From Siminovitchia fordii DSM 16014 = CIP 108821 (GTDB taxonomy: Bacteria > Bacillota > Bacilli > Bacillales > Bacillaceae_C): 64,000 bases of DNA. The notes under the pieces were generated by a model. That model did not search any database and was not told where the DNA came from. It saw only the letters and a list, made by a program, of their open reading frames with translations. The DNA is taken from the NCBI RefSeq assembly GCF_000374565.1, contig NZ_KB894685.1, positions 186,001 through 250,000 of the forward strand, in the 5' to 3' direction. This document shows, one piece after another, positions 19,307 through 29,876 of the stretch (position 1 is the stretch's first letter; every line of letters starts with the position of its first letter). The position numbers were made by a program, and so were the translations under genes.

Positions 19307-19589
19307 GTAAACTGGGGGCGTTTTGGAATCTCACCACATTTTTATGCAATCACTATCGTTTCATCTGCCACACCGACAAATTACATTCTGTTTCCATGAT
19401 CGTGGAGTTGCAGGCTGCTCGCAGTCCCACTGAATAGCACATCTTATCAAGGCATTGGATTCAAGAACTTAAAACATTTCATTTAAAATTCCATAACGAT
19501 GTTGTTCAATCTCTACATAAAATCTGAAGTCAATGTCATTTGTTCTGCCATTACCTGTTTCATTCCTCCTAAAAGAACGCATTTATTTC

Positions 19590-19772
19590 ACCTTTCGTAT
19601 CAGCAACTTTTCTATGACATCGAATTAGCTGAAATCAGGAGAATTCAATTCCACGATCAGTCATACGCATGCTTCAATCTTGTAAGAAACCGGTGAAAAT
19701 CCAAAAATGGTTTCCGAAAGATTGAGGCACTCCTTTACATAAAAATATCACGTCACCCCGAATTACAAATCC
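19590..19772 (+). pseudogene. decayed 3' end of a tyrosine recombinase (copy 1)
   Basis: DNA here aligns by eye with the integrase remnant at 21267-21632. It reads FYDIELAEIRRIQFHD, parallel to LYDIKLAGVKQVRFHD of the better copy; then a run GAAAATCCAAAAATGG with a counterpart there; and CACGTCACCCCGAATTAC against CACGTCACCCCCAATTAC. Catalytic residues are lost (HDQSYA instead of HDLRHTH), and a stop interrupts the frame after NLVRNR. It is a non-functional relic of a phage-type integrase. Confidence 0.75.
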
Positions 19773-19787
19773 ACCGAAAGCTTCGGC

Positions 19788-19970
19788 CTATAGTCGATAC
19801 ACAATTTCCATATCTGTAAACAAAGTTGCTATTGCTCCAATGCCTATCCCAAGTACCAGGGACACCAATGGAGTCCATCTTTCTTGGATATTAAAAACCT
19901 TTTTGACCAATTGAAAAAACACCGTGATGATTGGCGCCAGGATTGTTGCAAATATTAAAATCTGTTCCAC
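19788..19970 (-). CDS. small phage holin-like membrane protein
   Basis: 60-aa protein with two hydrophobic spans (about 3-22 and 34-52), a short polar turn and the layout of small phage holins. The start is GTG at 19970 behind a strong AGGAGG. It directly follows the frameshifted XhlA gene, reproducing the XhlA-holin pairing of Bacillus phage lysis cassettes. It is open and could still be expressed, but no endolysin gene is nearby. The specific holin subfamily was not assigned. Confidence 0.65.
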   Translation of the reverse strand: MEQILIFATILAPIITVFFQLVKKVFNIQERWTPLVSLVLGIGIGAIATLFTDMEIVYRL

Positions 19971-19982
19971 TTTGTTTCCCTC

Positions 19983-20278
19983 CTAAAGTTTAGATGTAAT
20001 AAATTCAAAAAGCAGGTAGACAATCCCACCCGCTCTAGAACCTTACCTAGTATCTGCCAATTGTTATCGTGATTTGATAGCTTTTTATAAAAAAACTCCT
20101 CCTTCATTCGATTATTGATGGTATTGAGTATTTTCTTTTGCTCGTTGTTGCCTTCCTTCACCATATTTTCAACGCTATCCATTTTTGAGGATAACCCTGT
20201 CATCGTCACTTCCAAGGCCGTTATACGTTGTTCGTGATTTTGCCAAATAGGCTTGTTATCCAGCTTCTCATCAAGCAT
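19983..20278 (-). pseudogene. XhlA-like phage protein, frameshifted near its C-terminus
   Basis: The N-terminal part shows an XhlA-type coiled coil (HEQRITALEVTMTGLSSKMDSVENM, then IKKILNTINNR-like heptads) behind the RBS GGGAGGGGG. XhlA proteins should end in one membrane span. Such a span (GGIVYLLFEFITSKL) is found just before the holin RBS, but in another frame, while the open frame runs off into an unrelated tail. A single indel near 20040 would explain this. The gene was probably part of a phage lysis module and is now broken. Confidence 0.75.
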
Positions 20279-20414
20279 TATTTACCCCCTCCCAATTCTC
20301 TGTCTAAGACTTTGTAATGAAATAAACATCTTAAATTAATTTATTAGTCATCTAGCTGTAATCCCCAAATGGTAATCTTATAACTCAGCCAAATAACATC
20401 TAAGGAGTTACCAA

Positions 20415-20516
20415 ATGAGCATAAAAGCCTTAATTTGTATATTTTCTAAGAAACATAAATTTAACTACTATACTGATCAATGCGTCAGATGTGGAAAAAT
20501 AAGAAAAGTGATTTAA
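20415..20516 (+). CDS. 33-aa CxxC peptide
   Basis: Tiny frame with RBS AAGGAG and good spacing. It reads MSIKALICIFSKKHKFN and ends with a CVRCGK motif, resembling very small phage-encoded zinc-binding peptides with a CxxC pair. Whether it is expressed is unknown; its place within phage remnants supports a phage origin. Confidence 0.4.
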   Translation: MSIKALICIFSKKHKFNYYTDQCVRCGKIRKVI

Positions 20517-20550
20517 AATTAAATAATCATGACCACCTCCTTTTCTACAA

Positions 20551-20578
20551 AATAAAAAGCACCGCATTGGTGCTTTAA
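20551..20578 (-). terminator. terminator of the 70-aa frame
   Basis: 8-bp stem AAAGCACC/GGTGCTTT (20556-20563 with 20569-20576), then a T-rich run on the minus strand. It overlaps the stop codon. Confidence 0.75.
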
Positions 20579-20787
20579 ATCTCATATTTAGTAAAAAAAT
20601 CTTTTGCCGTCAATTTGTCCAAATCTTTGTTAACTTGATGCATAATCGCTTGACCACTAATTATTTTTACCAATTCATTTGTTCTTTTATCCACTATATA
20701 ATTATGGTTTAGCCCGGTGTACTTATTTAGTTTGTAAAACCGTGACGCAAGTTGTTTCTCTTCGTCATCATTTAAAATAGGAATCAT
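20575..20787 (-). pseudogene. 70-codon hypothetical frame, probable 3' remnant of a larger gene
   Basis: The frame from ATG 20787 (MIPILNDDEEKQLASRFYKLNKY to FFTKYEI) has no convincing RBS. The same frame stays open upstream to about 20860 with protein-like composition (ERILKRNFNIDVGWSLEYY) but no start codon. The simplest reading is a gene that lost its 5' end. It has a good terminator. No family was recognised; the setting is phage-derived. Confidence 0.45.
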
Positions 20788-20867
20788 ATAATATTCAAGT
20801 GACCAACCTACATCTATATTAAAATTCCTTTTTAATATACGTTCACATTCATCACTTTAATAATTGC

Positions 20868-21195
20868 TTCTTTTACGCTAAAAAACTTGGTGGGTACGAT
20901 TCGGTATCATTTCCTTATACCAATATCAGTAGTTTTGAAGCAAGCAAGGGAATGATCGGGCATACTATTAGGTTTCTTTGCAAGTGGAAATAAAGTGAAT
21001 AAACGACGGGGACATCGATGGTTTTATTAACCACGTTAGACAAACGATGGGAAAAAAGGATCGAGTCCGGAACCAATTAATCCGGGAGTCAGAAGTGTTG
21101 TCGAGGAATTAAAAGAATTAGCATCTTTAAGAGATAGCAGGATACTAACAGAAGAGGAGTTTCAGAAAGAAAAGGAAAAAATTTCAAATCATTAA
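20868..21195 (+). pseudogene. bacterial PH-domain/SHOCT protein, multiply frameshifted
   Basis: Pieces in different frames read in order like a PH-SHOCT protein: GGYDSVSFPYTNISSFEASK, then GFFASGNKV after one shift, then NDGDIDGFINHVRQTM after another. After a third shift comes a SHOCT domain, VVEELKELASLRDSRILTEE, ending near 21195. At least three frame changes make it non-functional. Such small proteins are frequent in phage and accessory regions. The assignment is from motif recognition only. Confidence 0.7.
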
Positions 21196-21266
21196 TATGC
21201 CCTTCCTGGTCTTTTCTTATAACCAAAAAGAACATACGTTCGCAAGAAGAAATGCAAAGCCCCTAG

Positions 21267-21632
21267 ACAAATAGCGGAAATAGAGATATTTCCATAACCG
21301 AAGAAATTATTGAATTACAGTCGTATAAACTTAAAAAGCAAAAACAACTACTTAAAGTGGGTATGAAGCTAAATGATGATCACTTCGTTATTTCTTCATT
21401 TGGCGGAGAACCGACTAATCCTAATACGATTCACAAGCAATCCTTATATGATATAAAACTTGCAGGAGTAAAACAGGTTCGTTTTCACGATTTAAGACAT
21501 ACTCATGCTTCGATCATGTTAGAAATTGGCGAAAATCCAAAAGTGATCTCTGAAAGATTAGGACACTCAAACACTAATATTACTTTAAATAAATATAGTC
21601 ACGTCACCCCCAATTACAAGATTCTTCAATAG
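21267..21632 (+). pseudogene. C-terminal part of a phage-type tyrosine recombinase (copy 2)
   Basis: 122 open codons covering the C-terminal catalytic half. HDLRHTHAS (His-x-x-Arg), LGHSNTNITL (the second His) and the nucleophile tyrosine in NKYSHV are all present. The arm-binding and core-binding domains and the first catalytic arginine are missing: a stop lies just upstream, and no start with an RBS exists at the 5' end. It is therefore a truncated relic. It ends 60 bp before the mutL terminator. Confidence 0.85.
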
Positions 21633-21692
21633 AAAACTCTTCAAAAGCGATACGAAATTCAGGTTCCGATCCAAGAATATGGACAAGATCAT

Positions 21693-21748
21693 AAAAACAA
21701 CAACGTAAAACCCTTATATATCAAGGATTTCACGTTGTTGTTTTTTTA
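21693..21748 (-). terminator. intrinsic terminator after mutL
   Basis: Long imperfect hairpin with outer stem ACAACAACGT/ACGTTGTTGT (21697-21706 with 21732-21741) and an A/T tract on both sides. It overlaps the mutL stop and may stop transcription from both directions. Confidence 0.85.
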
Positions 21749-23620
21749 CATTATTCTCTTAAACATTTTTTCCATGTCGGTAATGGAAAAATGTACGATG
21801 ATCGGCCTGCCGTGAGGGCAGGTGAACGGATCTTCCGCCCTCCGTAATTCATCCAGAAGTGCCTGGATTTCATCGTCACGCAAATAGCGGTTCGCCTTAA
21901 TGGCAGCCTTGCAGCTCATCATGATTGCTGCTTCTTCACGAAGCTTCTTAATATCAATCTTATTCATTGAAAGCAGCTGCTCAATCATTTCTTCAATGAT
22001 TGTCTGTTCCTGGCCTCTTGGGAACCATGCGGGATGTGACCTGACAATAAAGCTGTTCATTCCAAACTCTTCCAAAAAGACCCCTACAGACTGGAGCTCT
22101 TGACTATGTTCTTTGATTTTCATGTACTCATCGGCTGAGAACTCCAATGTGAACGGAACAAGCAGTTGTTGCAAGTCATTCGACACTTTGCCGACCTTTT
22201 CACGGAAATATTCATATTTGATCCTTTCTTGAGCGGCGTGCTGGTCAATCATATACAGACCAAGTTCATTCTGTGCGAATATATAAGTGCCGTGCATTTG
22301 ACCAATTGGATAAAGTGCGGGAAATCGTTCTTTTCCAGAGGTTGTTTCTTCAACTTCATCAACATGGACGTACTCAGGCTCTTCATTTTTTTCAATCGTT
22401 TGTACGTTTATTTCATTTGTTTTTGATATTTGGGCAGCCGGTTCATATTCTACCGGATCGTAAAGCTTCTTCATTTCTTCTGCTGACGGCAGTTTTTCTT
22501 TTTTATAAGAAGGTGACGCGGGCAGCTTTCTGTCTGTCTTGATCGGTTGTTTCTCAGCTGGCTCCAGTCTGAACTCCGCTTGGAAACTCACATTCTTCTT
22601 TTGGGAAGTCGGCATAACACCGGAAGGAATCAGCTGCTCTTTTTTAAATGCCCGCTTGACTGTTTCAGTGATGAATTCCTTTAATTCTTGCTCTTTGCTC
22701 AATCTGACTTCCAATTTAGCCGGATGAACATTGACATCTACTAAGATCGGATCCATTTCAACGGATAAAAGAGCGATCGGAAACCTCCCGATGGGCAAAA
22801 GTGTATGATAACCATCAAGTACTGCTTTGACAAGTGAATAGTTTTTAATAAACCGGCCGTTGATCATTGTTGAAAGATAGTTTCGGGATGCCCGCGTAAC
22901 TTCAGGCCGGGCAATAAACCCGGAAACCGAAAAATCCAATGATTTGGCACTTACATGGATCATGTCCCTCGCAACGTTTTTTCCATAGATAGCTGCCAGA
23001 ACCTGCCTTATATCTCCGCTTCCATTAGTATGAAGCAGAATGCGCCCTTCATGGCTCAGGCGTATGGATACTTCCGGATGAGCCAGCGCCAGACGGTTGA
23101 CAACGTCGGTAATATGTCCAATTTCGGTATGAAGGGTCTTAACATACTTAAGCCGTGCAGGCGTATTGAAAAATAAGTCGGAAACCGTGATGTCTGTTCC
23201 TTTTCGTGAAGGAGCTTTTTCATGGTTGATCAGTTTTCCGCCTTCCAATACTGCTTTTGTTCCGTCTTCCCCTTCCCTTGCCGTAACCATTGTCAGGCGT
23301 GAGACTGAGGCGATACTCGGAAGAGCTTCTCCGCGGAAACCAAGAGTACGAATCCGGAACAGATCATGTTCATCTTTGATTTTACTGGTCGCATGCCTTT
23401 TAAAAGCTGAGATAGTATCCTCTTCTCCGATTCCTTTGCCGTTGTCTATGACACGAATTTCGCCTAGACCCGCCTCTTTTATATTTATTTCAATGATAGT
23501 ACTGCCTGCATCAACGGAGTTCTCCACTAGCTCTTTTACAACAGAGGCAGGACGTTCAACGACTTCACCAGCAGCTATTTTGTTGGACAGCGAATCATCC
23601 AGCTCTATGATTTCACGCAT
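21746..23620 (-). CDS. mutL: DNA mismatch repair protein MutL
   Basis: 624-aa GHKL ATPase and nicking endonuclease of mismatch repair. The N-terminal ATPase motifs are intact ([25 protein letters not shown]). After a variable linker (about 340-430), the C-terminal domain keeps the metal-binding endonuclease motif [12 protein letters not shown] and CPHGRP. This is the nicking MutL of bacteria that lack MutH. It starts 18 bp after mutS, and the two are co-transcribed. Confidence 0.98.
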   Translation of the reverse strand: MREIIELDDSLSNKIAAGEVVERPASVVKELVENSVDAGSTIIEINIKEAGLGEIRVIDNGKGIGEEDTISAFKRHATSKIKDEHDLFRIRTLGFRGEALPSIASVSRLTMVTAREGEDGTKAVLEGGKLINHEKAPSRKGTDITVSDLFFNTPARLKYVKTLHTEIGHITDVVNRLALAHPEVSIRLSHEGRILLHTNGSGDIRQVLAAIYGKNVARDMIHVSAKSLDFSVSGFIARPEVTRASRNYLSTMINGRFIKNYSLVKAVLDGYHTLLPIGRFPIALLSVEMDPILVDVNVHPAKLEVRLSKEQELKEFITETVKRAFKKEQLIPSGVMPTSQKKNVSFQAEFRLEPAEKQPIKTDRKLPASPSYKKEKLPSAEEMKKLYDPVEYEPAAQISKTNEINVQTIEKNEEPEYVHVDEVEETTSGKERFPALYPIGQMHGTYIFAQNELGLYMIDQHAAQERIKYEYFREKVGKVSNDLQQLLVPFTLEFSADEYMKIKEHSQELQSVGVFLEEFGMNSFIVRSHPAWFPRGQEQTIIEEMIEQLLSMNKIDIKKLREEAAIMMSCKAAIKANRYLRDDEIQALLDELRRAEDPFTCPHGRPIIVHFSITDMEKMFKRIM

Positions 23621-23638
23621 TATTTCGCTCCTCCCCTG

Positions 23639-26242
23639 TTATTTCCTTAATTTTTTCTGTAGCGAAAAAAGAACATTTAAAGCTTGCAGAGGATTCATCT
23701 CGAGCAGGTTTAAGCTCTCGATTTCTTTTAAAACCTTTTTCTCATGCTTATCAACGTCTGATTCCTTAGGTTCAGAGAAAAAGGCCAATTGTTCATTCGA
23801 AACATTCGTTGGAACCGGCTCTTTCACTTCTTCTACAAAAATAGATTCGGAACTTTTTTTGCCATTGGACTGTTCCAGTTGACTTAAAATTTCTTCCGCA
23901 CGTCGAATGAGCGTCCCGGGCAATTCTGCAAGTTCGGCTACATGGATCCCATAGCTTTTATCAGCAGCTCCGTCTTTTACTTTATGAAGGAAAACGAGCT
24001 TTCCCTGATGTTCTGCTGCACTTACATGGACATTTTTTAAACGGGATAACTGCTTATCTAATCCTGTAAGCTCATGGTAATGGGTTGAAAACAAGGTTTT
24101 TGCACCGATTCGGTCATGAATATGTTCAATGATTGCCTGGGCAAGCGCCATCCCGTCATAGGTAGAGGTACCGCGTCCGATTTCATCGAATAATATCAAA
24201 CTGTTTTTAGTAGCATGAGTGATGGCATTTTTTGCTTCCAGCATTTCAACCATAAATGTGCTCTGACCCGAAATCAAATCGTCTGCTGCACCGATTCTCG
24301 TAAAAATTTGATCAAAGATCGGAAGCTTTGCTGTTGACGCCGGTACAAAACATCCGATTTGCGCCATGATTGCCGTAAGGGCTACCTGTCTCATATACGT
24401 GCTTTTACCTGACATATTCGGTCCTGTAATGAGAAGCATTTCCCTTTTAGGATCCATCATACAGTTATTTGGAACATACTCTTGCGAACCCATCACTTTT
24501 TCAACAACCGGATGTCTTCCGTTTTCAAGGATCAAGTCGCGGTTGAAATGGAGCTCCGGCTTCACATAATGCCTTGCCTCGCTAACAGTTGCAAAGCTTT
24601 GGTAAATATCAATCTCGCTGATAATTTTTGCCGTCTTTTGAAGCCTTGGAATAAATTGTTTTACTTGATCCCGGAGATCAAGAAATAAATCATATTCCAG
24701 TTCAATGGACCTTTCATCGGCCTGAAGAATCAAAGCTTCTTTTTCTTTTAACTCAGGGGTAATAAATCTTTCTGCATTCGTCAACGTCTGTTTTCGTTCA
24801 TATCGGCCTTCCTCAAGAAATTTCACATTGGCTCTTGTAACTTCTATGTAATAGCCAAATACCCGATTGTAGCCAACTTTCAATGATTTAATACCGGTTT
24901 TTTCACGTTCATCCTTTTCCAAGGCGGCAATCCAGCTTTTGCCGTTTCGGCTTGCATCGCGGTACTGATCCAATTCCTCGTTGTAGCCATCCTTGATGAT
25001 GCCGCCTTCTTTGACGGATATCGGCGGATTTTCCGCCACTGCCCGTTCGAGCAAATCAGTCAATTCCTCACAAGGATCAAGTTCCTGGGCAAGCTTGTCT
25101 GTTTCATCGTTTCCCATACCTTCTATTAAGCTTCGTATCGCCGGGATCTGGACCAGTGATTTTTTTAATTGGATGAAATCACGCGCATTTGCGTTACCGA
25201 AAGCCACTCTTCCAGCAAGCCGTTCTAAATCATAGACGCTTTTTAATAGTTCCTGCAAGTCAAGCCGCTCAAAATAATGCTCAATGAATAACTCCACTAA
25301 AAGAAGACGCTTTTCAATCAATGATTTGCTGATCAGTGGCCTGTCAAGCCATTGCCTAAGCAGACGTCCCCCCATTGCAGTGGAAGTTTCATCCAGCAGC
25401 CAGAGCAGTGTCCCTTTTTTGTCTTTTCCGCGAATGGGCTCCGTTATTTCCAGGTTTCTTTTAGAATAAAAATCTATTTTCATAAATTGGTTATTTTCAT
25501 AGATTGCAAATGGCTGCAAATGATCAAGACTGCGCTTTTGTGTTTTTTTCAAATAGTGAAGCAACCGTTGAGCCGGCTCTTGGAGCTCTTTAACGTTCAA
25601 TTTCTTTAGGATTTGTTTGAATTCATCCTGTGTATGGCAATTCTCTTCGTAAGAAATAACCGCTTGGAATCTTTCTTTAATTTTCATGAGAAGGGCTTTA
25701 TCTTCATCCGGACATGCAATGACTTCCTTTGCCCCGATTGTTCCCAATTCATCCAAAAGCAGATCAACCGAACCTTCCAGCACTGTTACCCTGTTCTCCC
25801 CAGTCGAAATGTCCGTATAGGCTATCCCGTATGATTGGTTGTTGAAATTGGCAATCGCTGCTATGTAATTGTTTTCTTTCGCTGCTACGCCTTTCCCATC
25901 CATGACTGTTCCGGGAGTGATCAACTGGACTACTTCTCTTTTTACAACACCCTTGGCATGCTTGGGATCTTCTGTCTGTTCACAAATCGCCACTTTATAG
26001 CCCTTTTGAATTAGATTCTCAATATAACCTGCAGCAGAATGATGGGGAACACCACACATGGGGATTTTTTCTTCCGCTCCGCCATCTCTGCTTGTCAATG
26101 TGATTTCCAGTTCCTGGGATGCTTTCAAGGCATCTTCAAAGAAAAGTTCGTAAAAGTCTCCAAGACGAAAAAATAAAAAGGCATCCTGGTACTCTGCCTT
26201 TACTTTTAAATATTGCTGTATCATTGGTGTATACTGACCCAT
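23639..26242 (-). CDS. mutS: DNA mismatch repair protein MutS
   Basis: About 867 aa. The mismatch-recognition domain begins with [20 protein letters not shown], including the Phe-x-Glu type wedge region. The C-terminal ABC ATPase has [28 protein letters not shown] and STHYHELT. The start is placed at ATG 26242 ([11 protein letters not shown]), which matches Bacillus MutS starts and has GGAAAGG upstream; an ATG seven codons earlier lacks an RBS. It heads the mutSL operon and follows cotE, as in Bacillus. Confidence 0.98.
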   Translation of the reverse strand: MGQYTPMIQQYLKVKAEYQDAFLFFRLGDFYELFFEDALKASQELEITLTSRDGGAEEKIPMCGVPHHSAAGYIENLIQKGYKVAICEQTEDPKHAKGVVKREVVQLITPGTVMDGKGVAAKENNYIAAIANFNNQSYGIAYTDISTGENRVTVLEGSVDLLLDELGTIGAKEVIACPDEDKALLMKIKERFQAVISYEENCHTQDEFKQILKKLNVKELQEPAQRLLHYLKKTQKRSLDHLQPFAIYENNQFMKIDFYSKRNLEITEPIRGKDKKGTLLWLLDETSTAMGGRLLRQWLDRPLISKSLIEKRLLLVELFIEHYFERLDLQELLKSVYDLERLAGRVAFGNANARDFIQLKKSLVQIPAIRSLIEGMGNDETDKLAQELDPCEELTDLLERAVAENPPISVKEGGIIKDGYNEELDQYRDASRNGKSWIAALEKDEREKTGIKSLKVGYNRVFGYYIEVTRANVKFLEEGRYERKQTLTNAERFITPELKEKEALILQADERSIELEYDLFLDLRDQVKQFIPRLQKTAKIISEIDIYQSFATVSEARHYVKPELHFNRDLILENGRHPVVEKVMGSQEYVPNNCMMDPKREMLLITGPNMSGKSTYMRQVALTAIMAQIGCFVPASTAKLPIFDQIFTRIGAADDLISGQSTFMVEMLEAKNAITHATKNSLILFDEIGRGTSTYDGMALAQAIIEHIHDRIGAKTLFSTHYHELTGLDKQLSRLKNVHVSAAEHQGKLVFLHKVKDGAADKSYGIHVAELAELPGTLIRRAEEILSQLEQSNGKKSSESIFVEEVKEPVPTNVSNEQLAFFSEPKESDVDKHEKKVLKEIESLNLLEMNPLQALNVLFSLQKKLRK

Positions 26243-26454
26243 ATGTACCCGTTTCCTTTCCATTCAAACGCTTAGACTGATTATATCATACCATCATTAC
26301 AGAAGAAGTTTCCATAAAGAAAAAGTGCTTGGTGAACCTGATGAGGAAGTCTATCTAGAGAATTGTGCTGTGTCACTCGCCAGCGTCGGACATCCAGCCC
26401 GTCGGAAAGTTAGACATGATGTATTATGTTTTCCGATTTAAATCTTCCTTTTCA

Positions 26455-26485
26455 AAGAAAAAACCGGGAATTCTCCCCGGCTTTA
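26455..26485 (-). terminator. intrinsic terminator after cotE
   Basis: Stem CCGGG/CCCGG (26464-26468 with 26476-26480), extended by A-T pairs, with a T tract on the minus strand. Confidence 0.85.
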
Positions 26486-26488
26486 TAC

Positions 26489-27043
26489 TTATTCTTCTTC
26501 TTCGTGTGCAACAAGGAAATCCGGATCAATTTCCTCAAATTCTTTGTCATCCAATTCATCTTCCCAATCATCGTCATCATCATCGCAGCTGCATTTATCA
26601 TGATGGATTGCGACGCAAATCTTTGTTTCCCCGATGACTTCAACCAGGAATTCTCTCTCCACATTGACGAGTATCCTGTTCCCTTTCTTTGATATGACAG
26701 CTTCGACACAATTTGGCTGTTGGAGCACTTTGGCTGAGACAATTTTATCATCCAGACAATCAGGGTCACGGTATTTAAGTTTGATTACGTCTTTATAATC
26801 AACCTTTTCTGTCACCACCGATGTCTTTGTATTATCGTGATGGGAATACCAAACATTAATATCAAAAGAGCCGCAGACTTCGACATTTTTGCCTACTTTC
26901 CGCGCTTCATATTTATGATTGATAATCCAACAGCCGAGTATGCTCGAAGGATGGTTTGGCGGGTTGATCGTATGATTGGACAGTGTCAATTTGCGCCCTT
27001 TCGCAACGACCGCTTTCGTTATAATTTCTCTATATTCTGCCAT
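26489..27043 (-). CDS. cotE: outer spore coat morphogenetic protein CotE
   Basis: 184-aa CotE, the mother-cell protein that organises assembly of the outer spore coat (exosporium attachment in some species). The N-terminus [18 protein letters not shown] and the segment [17 protein letters not shown] are typical. The tail is extremely acidic ([19 protein letters not shown]). RBS GGAGG precedes ATG 27043. Its presence marks the host as an endospore former. A sigma-K-like promoter lies about 180 bp upstream. Confidence 0.97.
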   Translation of the reverse strand: MAEYREIITKAVVAKGRKLTLSNHTINPPNHPSSILGCWIINHKYEARKVGKNVEVCGSFDINVWYSHHDNTKTSVVTEKVDYKDVIKLKYRDPDCLDDKIVSAKVLQQPNCVEAVISKKGNRILVNVEREFLVEVIGETKICVAIHHDKCSCDDDDDDWEDELDDKEFEEIDPDFLVAHEEEE

Positions 27044-27222
27044 TCGAGCGAAACCTCCTCATTCATTTTCATTTCATCGTATGCATTCATCTGGACTCCT
27101 GTGCTTAATTTGCAAGCCCTTGCCCGCCTATATTTAGGCAGTCATCCAGATTCACCTTAAAGTGTTTAATAGGTATCTCCCTGTTTATGAAATAGATGCA
27201 TTGAGAGCCTGCTTGCACACTA

Positions 27223-27250
27223 TAAATTATGGCATCTGTCATGAATGGGT
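27223..27250 (-). promoter_or_regulatory. candidate sigma-K promoter of cotE
   Basis: Minus strand AC (27249-27250), 17 bases, then CATAATTTA (27223-27231), fitting AC-N16/17-CATANNNTA. cotE in B. subtilis is known to use sigma-E and sigma-K promoters; the match here is by eye only. Confidence 0.4.
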
Positions 27251-27261
27251 GTTTGTCCAAC

Positions 27262-27294
27262 AAAAAGAGCCCCGCCCAAATGGGCGAAGGCTCC
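27262..27294 (-). terminator. intrinsic terminator after ricA
   Basis: GAGCC...GGCTC outer stem with a CGCCCA/TGGGCG inner stem (27267-27293), then a T run on the minus strand. Confidence 0.85.
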
Positions 27295-27328
27295 GGATAT
27301 TTCTTATGAACTTATGATTAAAGGTAAA

Positions 27329-27757
27329 TCAAGAACAGCTTGATGGGCTGTTTTTCAGTTTTGATCCCGTTTCGCCTGACAGCAGGTCTCCGCCTGTGGA
27401 AACGAGGATTTCATCTGTGACCTTATTCGAAATGGCGCTTGCCACCATTTGAAGCAAGTCATTGACATCCGTTTGTGATTGCTTAAATTCCTGAACGATA
27501 GGAATGTCATCCAATTCCTTTTCAAGTTTTTCAAGTTTCTCTTCAACAAGCTTCAATGCCCGGTCTTTTTCATAATGTTGAAAATTGACCGCCTGTTTTT
27601 GTAAGCTTTTGATGCTTGCAATCATTTCCCTTACTTTTTGGTTTTCGTTAATTTGGGCCTCTGCACGTTTAAAGAAATCCACTTCTTCCGTATTGGCGAT
27701 CATTCTTGCCAATTCATGCGCACGCTCAACAATATCCTCTTTTGTATACTTTGCCAT
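27329..27757 (-). CDS. ricA: RicA (YmcA), subunit of the RNase Y specificity complex
   Basis: 142-aa helical protein of the YlbF/YmcA family (KEDIVERAHELARMIANTEEVDFFKRAEAQI). In B. subtilis RicA, RicF and RicT form an Fe-S complex that directs RNase Y cleavage and is needed for biofilm formation, competence and sporulation. A C-terminal cysteine (SSCS) is kept, as expected for cluster binding. It starts 1 bp after miaB ends and is co-transcribed with it. RNase Y itself is encoded at 31541-33103. Confidence 0.93.
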   Translation of the reverse strand: MAKYTKEDIVERAHELARMIANTEEVDFFKRAEAQINENQKVREMIASIKSLQKQAVNFQHYEKDRALKLVEEKLEKLEKELDDIPIVQEFKQSQTDVNDLLQMVASAISNKVTDEILVSTGGDLLSGETGSKLKNSPSSCS

Positions 27758-27758
27758 T

Positions 27759-29300
27759 TTAGTTCACCTCAGCCACTTCTGGTTCTTCCACCATTACTCC
27801 ATCCAGCGTCCATGTTTTTGCCTCTACAATTTTTACATTGACCAATTTCCCGATTGCAGACTTCGGACCTCTGAAATTTACAAGTTTATTTTTACGTGTA
27901 TAGCCTGCGAGAACATCAGGGTTATTTTTACTTTCGCCTTCAACAAGCACTTCCACAACTTGGCCTTCATATTTTTTCATTGCTTCCGCGGAAAGCTCGT
28001 TTACCAATTGATTCAAACGCTGCAATCTCTCTTTCTTCACTTCCATTGACACATTATCTTTCATTTTTGCTGCAGGAGTGCCCTCACGCGGTGAATAGAT
28101 AAAAGTATAAGCTGTTTCGAATCCGACTTCCTTGTAAAGCGTCAGTGTCTCTTCAAATTGTTCATCCGTCTCGTTAGGGAAGCCAACGATAATGTCGGTT
28201 GACAAGGAAACATCCGGAATAGCCGCCTTAATTTTTCTTACGAGCTCAAGGTACTGTTCACGATTATAGACACGTCCCATTATTTTCAAAATGGCACTTG
28301 ATCCAGATTGGACCGGCAAATGGATATGCTCCACCATATTCCCTTTTTTGGCAAGGACCTCGATCAAACGGTCGTCAAAATCACGTGGATGGCTTGTTGT
28401 AAAGCGGATCCGTGGAATATCAATTTTTCTTAGCTCATCCATTAAATCGCCAAGCCCGTATTCCATATCATCGAAATCTTTTCCATACGCATTGACGTTT
28501 TGCCCAAGGAGGGTGATTTCTTTATAACCCTGTGCGGCCAAATGGCGGACTTCCTGGATAATGTCTTCCGGCCGTCTGCTTCTTTCTTTTCCACGAGTAT
28601 ATGGAACGATACAGTACGTACAGAACTTGTCACACCCATACATGATGTTGACCCATGCCTTGATGTTTCCCATACGGACTTTCGGAAGGTTCTCGATAAT
28701 GTCGCCTTCTTTAGACCATACTTCAATGACCATTTCTTTGGACATGTAGGCTTCACTTAAGATATGAGGCAATCGATGAATGTTGTGCGTTCCGAAAATC
28801 ATGTCCACAAATTGGTGTTTTTCCAAAATTCGGTTGACAACAGATTCTTCCTGTGACATACAGCCGCACACGCCAATCAAAAGGCCTGGTCTTTCTAATT
28901 TCAGTGATTTCAGATGTCCAAGTTCACCGAAAACTTTGTTTTCCGCATTCTCGCGAATGGCACACGTATTCAAAAGAATGACATCTGCGTCCTCAACTGT
29001 TTCAGTATGCTCGTACCCCAATCCCATAAAGATGCCGGCCATAACCTCGGTATCATGCTCGTTCATTTGGCATCCATACGTACGGATATAAAACTTTCTC
29101 CCATTTCCCATGCCAAGAAATTCCTCGGGAATCTCAAAGTCTTTATGATATTTTACCTCTTCCCGTCCCCTCTTTCTTGCATCTTTCAAGGAAGGAGGCA
29201 TATAGACAGTTTGGAAATACTTGCTGTAATCCTTCTCTTTCTTTTCAGAGGAGGCATTTTGCTGCACTTGGTTGCTTTCCAAACGCTGTTTCTCGTTCAT
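27759..29300 (-). CDS. miaB: tRNA-2-methylthio-N6-dimethylallyladenosine synthase MiaB
   Basis: 513-aa radical-SAM methylthiotransferase acting on i6A37 made by MiaA. The N-terminal UPF0004 domain has cysteines in [19 protein letters not shown] and [10 protein letters not shown]; the radical-SAM motif is [12 protein letters not shown]; a TRAM domain closes the protein (about 440-510). ATG 29300 ([11 protein letters not shown]) is chosen because AAAGGGG lies just upstream and Bacillus homologues begin there, although the frame is open 17 codons further upstream. Confidence 0.97.
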   Translation of the reverse strand: MNEKQRLESNQVQQNASSEKKEKDYSKYFQTVYMPPSLKDARKRGREEVKYHKDFEIPEEFLGMGNGRKFYIRTYGCQMNEHDTEVMAGIFMGLGYEHTETVEDADVILLNTCAIRENAENKVFGELGHLKSLKLERPGLLIGVCGCMSQEESVVNRILEKHQFVDMIFGTHNIHRLPHILSEAYMSKEMVIEVWSKEGDIIENLPKVRMGNIKAWVNIMYGCDKFCTYCIVPYTRGKERSRRPEDIIQEVRHLAAQGYKEITLLGQNVNAYGKDFDDMEYGLGDLMDELRKIDIPRIRFTTSHPRDFDDRLIEVLAKKGNMVEHIHLPVQSGSSAILKIMGRVYNREQYLELVRKIKAAIPDVSLSTDIIVGFPNETDEQFEETLTLYKEVGFETAYTFIYSPREGTPAAKMKDNVSMEVKKERLQRLNQLVNELSAEAMKKYEGQVVEVLVEGESKNNPDVLAGYTRKNKLVNFRGPKSAIGKLVNVKIVEAKTWTLDGVMVEEPEVAEVN

Positions 29301-29601
29301 AAAAATCCCCTTTCTATTTATAAAGAACGAATCCGGCCCATTGTAAGCCAAAATGAATGTAAAATGTAATGCAGTATTTTTCCATACATTCTTTTAGTAT
29401 AATCCCTTTTTTTTTTGAATACAACAGGAGGGTACTTTTGTAGACAATTATTCGGAAATACATGATGGATGGGGTCAAATTACTTTACATAAAAATAGTG
29501 AAAACCTCTCAAATAGATCTCAGCAAGATAGTTCGAATAACCTTATGTATTTTGAAGGCTGACTGATAGACCTTAAATGGCCACCATAGAAAAACCATAT
29601 T

Positions 29602-29626
29602 CAAAAAAAAGAGCTTTTTCAGCCCT
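29602..29626 (-). terminator. terminator of the 83-aa holin-like gene
   Basis: 5-bp stem (29611-29615 with 29621-29625) followed on the minus strand by eight T. Confidence 0.6.
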
Positions 29627-29876
29627 ATTTGGAATCCTTATGATTATTATCCATTAAGTTTTTCCCGCCACTGTACAGGCCGCTCGCAGACAAACCGAGC
29701 ATCAATCCAATAATGATCCCTTCTTTAACATTTGGAGTAATAAAAAAAATACCGAATGCAAGTCCCAAAACAATTGCTGCCAATGGAGAATATTTCACCG
29801 GGAACCCATATCTTTTTAGCAATTGAACGATACCAATGATCAGAGGAACGATAGCAACATTATATATTTCAAACAT
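29625..29876 (-). CDS. 83-aa phage-holin-like membrane protein
   Basis: Three hydrophobic stretches (about 5-20, 32-48, 52-69) and a short polar tail (GGKNLMDNNHKDSK), behind a clear AAGGTGGTG RBS and with its own terminator. The layout (start MFEIYNVAIVPLIIGIVQLLKRY) is like small phage holins and resembles the holin-like protein at 19788-19970. It stands alone between spoVS and miaB, where B. subtilis carries tdh-kbl. A phage leftover or a domesticated membrane protein are both possible. Confidence 0.6.
   Translation of the reverse strand: MFEIYNVAIVPLIIGIVQLLKRYGFPVKYSPLAAIVLGLAFGIFFITPNVKEGIIIGLMLGLSASGLYSGGKNLMDNNHKDSK

Noticed and set aside
23166-23882. Long plus-strand open frame (238 codons) across the mutL-mutS boundary
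   Set aside because: Lies antisense to two unmistakable genes, has serine-rich low-complexity composition and no RBS.
26242-26263. Earlier ATG for mutS
   Set aside because: No RBS before it, whereas the ATG at 26242 has GGAAAGG and matches the usual MutS start.
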